10,178 bases of DNA, taken from the NCBI GenBank assembly GCA_003231795.1, contig QIJI01000318.1, positions 1 through 10,178 of the forward strand, in the 5' to 3' direction. The translations under genes were made by a program, and so were the position numbers. Shown one piece after another: positions 5,945 to 10,178 of the stretch (positions are counted from its first letter, which is position 1; every line of letters begins with the position of its first letter). Below the pieces are notes generated by a model that was not told the origin of the DNA, did no database searches, and saw only the letters and a program-made list of their open reading frames with translations. This DNA is from Gammaproteobacteria bacterium. GTDB lineage: Bacteria > Pseudomonadota > Gammaproteobacteria > GCA-001735895.

Positions 5945-7078
5945 ATGAAAAAAATTCAATGGACGGCGGGAATTTTGTCGTTGGTATTGGTTTGTTCGGG
6001 GGTGGGGGCGGCTGTGTTGCCGGCAGAGCGGGCTGATGTTCTTTATCACAGTTATGACGGGGGTGGTGCGACCATCGATGGGCCGTCCATCCTGATCCGT
6101 AAAAACCTGGGCGATAGTGTCTCTATTGGTGTCAACCAATATATCGACAATGTGACCAGCGCTTCAATCGACGTGGTCGTCAGTGCCAGCAATTATACCG
6201 AAAATCGTGTGGAAAATTCACTCATGGTTGATTATCTGAATGATAAGACAACCATGAGTCTGGGATATTCCAACAGCGTCGAAAGTGATTTTGACTCAAC
6301 CACCATAAGTCTCGGTGTTTCGCAGGATATGTTCGGGGACCTGACCACCTTGTCGGTATCGTTTGCGATTGGTGACAATATTGTTGGCCAGAATGGCAAT
6401 GATAGTTTTGAAGAAACCGCCGAAGTGCGCAGCTATCGCATTACACTGACTCAAATTCTAACTACCAAGCTGGTCCTGTCATTTGCGCTGGATACTACGA
6501 CTGATGAAGGCTTTCTCAATAACCCTTATCGATCAGTGCGATATCTTGACCCGATAAGTCCAATCGGTTACCTGTTTCAACCTGAAGTCTACCCGCAAAC
6601 CAGGACCAGCAACGCCTTCGCGGTACGCGGCAATTATTACCTGGATCAGCGTGCCGTGATACGCGCGGGTTATCGTTTTTTTACCGATAACTGGGGTATC
6701 GATGCCACCACCTTTGAGCTCGGTTATATTCTGCCGTATCGCGAAGACTGGATATTTGAAGCCAGCCTTCGTTTTTATGACCAGAGTGCCGCCGACTTCT
6801 ATAGCGATCTATTTCCTTTCCAGGATGCGCAGAATTTTCTTGCCCGCGACAAGGAGCTCAGCAGTTTTAACAGCACTACGATCGGTGCCGGGGTTAGTTG
6901 GGAGTTTGGCAGGGCCTGGGAATCGATCGAGCGCGGCAGTTTGAACTTCAATGTCGACTGGATCCAGTTTGACTACGATAATTTCAGAGATCTGACCGAT
7001 TCTGCTTCGGTCGGAAACGAGTCACTTTACTCATTCGATGCAACTGTAATTCGTGCCTTCGCTTCGATCTGGTTTTAA
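5945..7078 (+). CDS. DUF3570 family outer-membrane barrel-like protein
   Basis: A 377-residue protein starting at ATG 5945 with a weak ribosome site (ACTGAA). The signal peptide ends near GVGA-AV (residues 21-23). The mature chain matches DUF3570 along its whole length in my recollection. Landmarks are RADVLYHSYDGGGATIDGPS (29-48), ASIDVVVSASNYTE (73-86), MSLGYSNSVESDFD (104-117), GVSQDMFGDLTTLS (124-137), DEGFLNNPYRSVRYLD (187-202), EVYPQTRTSNAFAVR (214-228), DQSAADFYSDLFPF (279-292) and NFLARDKELSSF (297-308). Alternating strands and the C-terminal AFASIWF indicate a large outer-membrane barrel. The length is normal for the family. The family recurs next to DUF4266 and TlpA-like genes, often with a flavin transferase (ApbE), but its activity is not established. 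The last 26 nt overlap the next gene. Confidence 0.93.
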   Translation: MKKIQWTAGILSLVLVCSGVGAAVLPAERADVLYHSYDGGGATIDGPSILIRKNLGDSVSIGVNQYIDNVTSASIDVVVSASNYTENRVENSLMVDYLNDKTTMSLGYSNSVESDFDSTTISLGVSQDMFGDLTTLSVSFAIGDNIVGQNGNDSFEETAEVRSYRITLTQILTTKLVLSFALDTTTDEGFLNNPYRSVRYLDPISPIGYLFQPEVYPQTRTSNAFAVRGNYYLDQRAVIRAGYRFFTDNWGIDATTFELGYILPYREDWIFEASLRFYDQSAADFYSDLFPFQDAQNFLARDKELSSFNSTTIGAGVSWEFGRAWESIERGSLNFNVDWIQFDYDNFRDLTDSASVGNESLYSFDATVIRAFASIWF

Positions 7079-8618
7079 ATGCCTGGTTGCATGCCTGATT
7101 TTCGAAGCGGCTGCTGTCGCAGCCAATAACGATGGCTGCATCACGCTAAAACAGATCGACATCAATGACGATTTGATACTAACCGCCGCTGACCAGCGGG
7201 CGCTGCAATCCCCATTCCTTGGACAGTGTATTGATGCAGACTTGATTCAGCGTTTGCTGTCAGCGGTTTCCAATCGATATATCGATCTGGGCTATGTCAC
7301 GACTCGCCCTTATCTGCAGCCCCAGGATATTAACGACGGGCAGATTTCGATTCAGGTGATTAGCGGAAAAATTGAAGCCGTGATCAATGCCGAAACGGGC
7401 GCAACGGATGGGAAAATTGCAACCGCTTTTGCTTTTCGTCGCAGTATTTTGAATTTGAGATCACTTGAAACGGCACTTGAAACGATCCAGCGGGTGCCCT
7501 CGGTTACTGCGGAATTTGAAATAAGGCCTGGAAATCAACCCGGCCAGAGTATTGTAGCGATTAAAACACGCGAATCGAATCGCTTGCGTCTGGCCTGGGG
7601 AGTCAATGCCCAGACTGATCTTGATGCTCGCTTCAGTCTGCGGGCTTCTCTGGATAATCCCCTTGATATCAACGATATACTGGAAATAAATCTCAATGAT
7701 GGAGAAGTGCGGGAGACACTTCAAAACGATAGTAGTGGCGAGATCATTTACTCGTTTCCGATCAGCAGTAATTTGATCATATTGAGTCGCAGCGAAATTT
7801 CTTTCGAACAGCGCCTGCAGGGAATCAATGAAAGCTTTCTATCCCGTGGCGAGACCAGGACCGACAAATTACAAATCCGATCACTGGTTACTCGAGGCCA
7901 GAGTTATAAATTGAATCTGAGTGTTTCATTGGAGTTAAAGGACACGGAAAATTTTTTCGAAGATGAACAAATTGATGTATCCAGCTATCGTACCAGTCAG
8001 ATACAACTGGCACTTGAGCAGGTATGGTTTTTCTCCAACGGACAGTTACTCGGTAGCTTTCAGTATCACAAGGGGCTGGACTCATATGGGGCCAGAGACG
8101 ATGACTATTTCGCGCAAGATGGATCTGAAAATAGCGCGCGCTTGCAGTTTGGGAAATATATTGTTGATAACCAGCTGCTTTACTACTTCGATAATTCTGA
8201 CTGGCATTTGAATTCGCAGCTACTGCTGCAATATAGCGACGACCTTCTGTTTAACAATGACCAGATTAGTCTCGGAAGTCCGTTTACGGTAAGAGGTTAT
8301 TCCCCGGCCTTGAGCGGCGCGAATGCCTGGTACTGGCGTAGTGATTTGGTGCGTCAGTTACGAGAATCATCCGGCGCTGTGGGCGGCGTGACTTTCAGTA
8401 AGACCGTTTCGCTTTCGATCGGGCTGGACTACGGCAAGGTTAAATGTGAATCCGACAATCCTGATGTATGTGGAGATATTTATGGCTGGGGCGCAGGTGT
8501 CAATATCACCGACAAAAACTTCAATGCGCGGCTTTCCTGGGGGCATCCGTTAAAGGAAATCGGTGACGATATCGGTGACAAGGAACAATATTATCTGGAT
8601 CTGTTGTGGCGTTTTTAG
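7053..8618 (+). CDS. ShlB/FhaC/HecB-type (TpsB) outer-membrane transporter, Omp85 superfamily
   Basis: A 521-residue protein. GTG 7053 lies within the end of the DUF3570 gene in another frame and has no clear ribosome site, so expression probably depends on coupling. The ATG at 7079 is out of frame. Residues 1-24 are a plausible signal peptide. Two POTRA modules follow. The first, about 29-107, has Cys29 and Cys59, which may form a disulfide, and DADLIQRLLSAVSNRYIDLGYVT. The second, about 105-172, has LNLRSLETALETIQRVPS and PGNQPGQSIVAIKT, the hallmark of two-partner-secretion transporters. The rest is a 16-strand-sized barrel with the conserved lid-loop motif V413-R-G-Y416 and the C-terminal aromatic LLWRF. 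Family members secrete a large TpsA protein, yet none is encoded in the window; the downstream gene is convergent and unrelated. Its substrate may be elsewhere or may be an operon product. Confidence 0.9.
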   Translation: MPSLRSGFKCLVACLIFEAAAVAANNDGCITLKQIDINDDLILTAADQRALQSPFLGQCIDADLIQRLLSAVSNRYIDLGYVTTRPYLQPQDINDGQISIQVISGKIEAVINAETGATDGKIATAFAFRRSILNLRSLETALETIQRVPSVTAEFEIRPGNQPGQSIVAIKTRESNRLRLAWGVNAQTDLDARFSLRASLDNPLDINDILEINLNDGEVRETLQNDSSGEIIYSFPISSNLIILSRSEISFEQRLQGINESFLSRGETRTDKLQIRSLVTRGQSYKLNLSVSLELKDTENFFEDEQIDVSSYRTSQIQLALEQVWFFSNGQLLGSFQYHKGLDSYGARDDDYFAQDGSENSARLQFGKYIVDNQLLYYFDNSDWHLNSQLLLQYSDDLLFNNDQISLGSPFTVRGYSPALSGANAWYWRSDLVRQLRESSGAVGGVTFSKTVSLSIGLDYGKVKCESDNPDVCGDIYGWGAGVNITDKNFNARLSWGHPLKEIGDDIGDKEQYYLDLLWRF

Positions 8619-8652
8619 TCTGCCCCTATTTATCGACCTGTTTTAGTCAGCC
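8613..8652 (+). repeat. Short direct repeat TTTTAGTC(T/A)GCC at the operon 3' end
   Basis: Copies at 8613-8624 and 8641-8652 agree at 11 of 12 bases and start 28 nt apart. The first copy includes the stop codon of the transporter gene. The 50-nt stretch between the convergent genes (8619-8668) shows no GC-rich stem followed by a T-run, so no intrinsic terminator can be called for either gene. A chance duplication or slippage product is the simplest reading. Confidence 0.4.
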
Positions 8653-8668
8653 AGATTAAATCGACTCA

Positions 8669-9964
8669 TCATAACTGACGTTCGACCAGATCTTCATTCT
8701 GATCGAGCTGATCGATTTCATCGTCGGCAACGGCCTGCGCATACTTGAGCGAGTCGGGAGCCAGATACTCCGCGATAGGTGTACCAAGCGGTCCCGCTAC
8801 CAGCGAGGATTGATCCGCAACGGCGATTCCGGGACGGGATTTCATCCGGATCAGGGTAAACATTAATATGAATCCGAATACAGTACCGATTCCCCAGAAG
8901 TAAAAGTCGATGTCATAAAAATCCATGAAAAATGCAATGACGATGGGCCCTGTCATAGCGCCCATACCTGCAATCATGACCAGGCTGCCACTGGCCGCTA
9001 CGATCTGGTTGGGCTCCAGCCGGTCATTGGCGTAGGCAACGCATATTGAGTACATCGGCATGGCCGCACCACCGAGCACCAGGGTTACTAGATAAAATGC
9101 GAGACTATCCTTCGACATTATTAGCGCGAGTGCACAGCATACAATTGAAATTATCGACAGCAACGCCATCACTCCACGACGCCCGATACGATCGGAGAGG
9201 TAGCCGACTGGCCACTGCGCAATCAGGCTGCCGAGCATGAAGCTGGCCATAAACCACGATACAGCCTGTAAATCAGCCAGTACTGCGATGGCATAAATTG
9301 CGCCCAGCCCGAAAATGGTGCCATGCGCCATTCCGGTCAGACCATTGCCGATAACCGCCAGCGGCGAGGCACGGTACAGGTCGAAGATCGACATTTTTGA
9401 AGAGGTGCCAAATGCCGGGGCGGGTTTTGCGGTTAACAGGATAGGGATCAGGCCGAGGGATATGATCACCGAGATCAGGATAAACAGGTCGATACTTTCG
9501 GGTTTGGCCAGGTTCAACAGAAATTGGCCCAGTCCCATGCCACCGGTGACAATTAGCATGTAAATCGACAGCACTTTACCGCGGGTTTCATTGCTCGCGC
9601 GATCATTCAACCAGCTCTCTGTGACAACGAAGAATCCGGCAAAGCTGATACCGGTGATAATTCGCATAATCATCCACACAGTGGGATCGATATAGACACC
9701 GTGAAACAGGATTGAAATTGAAGACAGCGATGCCAGCGCCGAGAATACGCGGATATGCCCGACTCTGCGCACCAGAACCGGTGCCAGAAAAGAACCGATG
9801 AACATCCCGATGAAATAACCCGACATCATGATGCCGGTGGTAAAGGTTGAAAACCCCTCGATCGATGCGCGCACCCCGAGTAGCGTGCCCTGCAAGCCAT
9901 TCGCCAGCATCATGAATCCGATGCCGAGCAGTATTGCCCACGAAGCGCCCAGGTCTTTCCACAT
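8669..9964 (-). CDS. MFS transporter, YcaD-like
   Basis: A 431-residue protein with twelve predicted hydrophobic segments in two halves, typical length for a major facilitator. ATG 9964 puts a short amphipathic start (MWKDLGASW) before the first helix; only a modest GGGA ribosome site about 8 nt upstream is visible. The loop between helices 2 and 3 holds VRRVGHIRVF. Helix 4 onward has the conserved SWLNDRASNETRGK (117-130), the RGK/ETRG signature of this branch. The second half has a clean motif A, GYLSDRIGRR (254-263), preceded by QWP. These features recall E. coli YcaD and related putative transporters with unknown substrate. The last 35 residues are hydrophilic and acidic (DDEIDQLDQNEDLVE), a cytoplasmic tail. 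The gene converges on the large operon and is likely independent of it, with its own promoter upstream. Confidence 0.95.
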   Translation of the reverse strand: MWKDLGASWAILLGIGFMMLANGLQGTLLGVRASIEGFSTFTTGIMMSGYFIGMFIGSFLAPVLVRRVGHIRVFSALASLSSISILFHGVYIDPTVWMIMRIITGISFAGFFVVTESWLNDRASNETRGKVLSIYMLIVTGGMGLGQFLLNLAKPESIDLFILISVIISLGLIPILLTAKPAPAFGTSSKMSIFDLYRASPLAVIGNGLTGMAHGTIFGLGAIYAIAVLADLQAVSWFMASFMLGSLIAQWPVGYLSDRIGRRGVMALLSIISIVCCALALIMSKDSLAFYLVTLVLGGAAMPMYSICVAYANDRLEPNQIVAASGSLVMIAGMGAMTGPIVIAFFMDFYDIDFYFWGIGTVFGFILMFTLIRMKSRPGIAVADQSSLVAGPLGTPIAEYLAPDSLKYAQAVADDEIDQLDQNEDLVERQL

Positions 9965-9986
9965 AGTCCAATCCCGTCAAGTCGAA

Positions 9987-10006
9987 CTATTCACTAGCTG
10001 GAATAG
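9987..10006 (-). promoter_or_regulatory. Dyad CTATTC / GAATAG in the leader of the MFS gene
   Basis: A perfect 6-bp inverted repeat (9987-9992 and 10001-10006) spans an 8-nt centre, ACTAGCTG, itself containing AGCT. It lies immediately downstream of the predicted promoter at 10015-10043 and about 20-40 nt before the ATG. That is a suitable place for a repressor operator or a leader hairpin. No known regulator box is recognised. Confidence 0.3.
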
Positions 10007-10014
10007 CTGCGCGG

Positions 10015-10043
10015 ATTCTAGTGTAGTGTCTGTCCTGCGGCAA
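10015..10043 (-). promoter_or_regulatory. Candidate sigma70 promoter of the MFS gene
   Basis: On the minus strand TTGCCG (plus 10038-10043) is followed by exactly 17 nt and TAGAAT (plus 10015-10020). The -10 matches TATAAT at five of six positions and the -35 matches TTGACA at four. Transcription would start near 10008, leaving a leader of about 44 nt before ATG 9964. It sits just past the end of the upstream gene, as expected for a separately transcribed transporter. Confidence 0.45.
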
Positions 10044-10046
10044 CGC

Positions 10047-10178
10047 TTAATTCAGCTCGGGATAGCCTGCCTCGACAGCGTATTTTTCGAGCTCCAGGAT
10101 CGATTGATAATGATCCAGTTCGACGGCTTCAAAACGCGTCAAATGGAGGCAATCGAGGGTGCTTTGTGATACCCGGGT
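10047..10178 (-). CDS. C-terminal fragment of an unidentified protein (runs off right edge)
   Basis: On the minus strand a frame is open from the window edge (10178) through 43 codons to a TAA at 10047-10049. The peptide has the look of a real soluble helical C-terminus: LTRFEAVELDHYQSILELEK, then YAVEAGYPELN. Frame, acidic-amphipathic character and position 82 nt upstream of the MFS gene in the same direction support a genuine gene. The competing plus-strand frame across the same bases continues an open frame antisense to the MFS gene and has no coding character. No family can be assigned from so short a piece. Confidence 0.55.
   Translation of the reverse strand, partial: TRVSQSTLDCLHLTRFEAVELDHYQSILELEKYAVEAGYPELN

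Noticed and set aside
5819..6139. 106-codon minus-strand frame over the DUF3570 start
   Set aside because: It is antisense to the conserved N-terminus of DUF3570 and shows no recognisable protein character.
8619..8668. Bidirectional intrinsic terminator between the convergent genes
   Set aside because: No GC-rich stem with a following T-run was found on either strand; only a short direct repeat is visible.
9828..10169. 113-codon plus-strand frame across the MFS gene start and right edge
   Set aside because: Most of it is antisense to the strongly supported MFS gene, and the remaining part is antisense to a better minus-strand C-terminal fragment.

Overview
The window looks like chromosome from a Gram-negative, probably marine or sediment gammaproteobacterium. 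The evidence is lipoboxes, Sec signal peptides, outer-membrane barrels ending in aromatic residues, and a two-partner-secretion type transporter. GC content is intermediate, falling in the intergenic region near 360-620. The lineage is inferred from protein style only, with no marker gene to confirm it. I saw no rRNA, tRNA, transposase, integrase or CRISPR array.

Layout. (1) Positions 1-285, minus strand: the N-terminal part of a small exported protein that runs off the left edge. (2) Positions 286-687: an AT-rich divergent regulatory region. (3) Positions 688-8618, plus strand: a tightly packed set of seven genes that reads as one operon. In order these are a di-heme c-type lipoprotein resembling the hydrazine synthase alpha-subunit family, an SH3b plus beta-barrel protein, a second outer-membrane beta-barrel protein (TIGR04565-like), a TlpA-type thioredoxin, a 74-residue DUF4266 lipoprotein ending in Cys-Gly-Cys-Asn, a DUF3570 protein, and a FhaC/ShlB-like outer-membrane transporter. 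The gaps are 33 nt or less, or the genes overlap, except for a 62-nt gap holding a hairpin (4929-4990) and a 212-nt gap between DUF4266 and DUF3570. (4) Positions 8669-9964, minus strand: an MFS transporter convergent to the operon, with a plausible sigma70 promoter and a dyad just upstream. (5) Positions 10047-10178, minus strand: the probable C-terminal end of another gene.

Every product of the large operon is predicted to act outside the cytoplasm: one heme protein, one thiol-redox protein, two lipoproteins and four outer-membrane-type proteins. The TlpA / DUF4266 / DUF3570 / TIGR04565 association recurs in proteobacteria from my knowledge of these families, but its function is not established. 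Here it is joined to a di-heme HzsA-like lipoprotein and a TpsB-like pore with no visible TpsA substrate. That makes an uncharacterised envelope redox or export system the most interesting content of the window. Any function assigned to the whole is inference.
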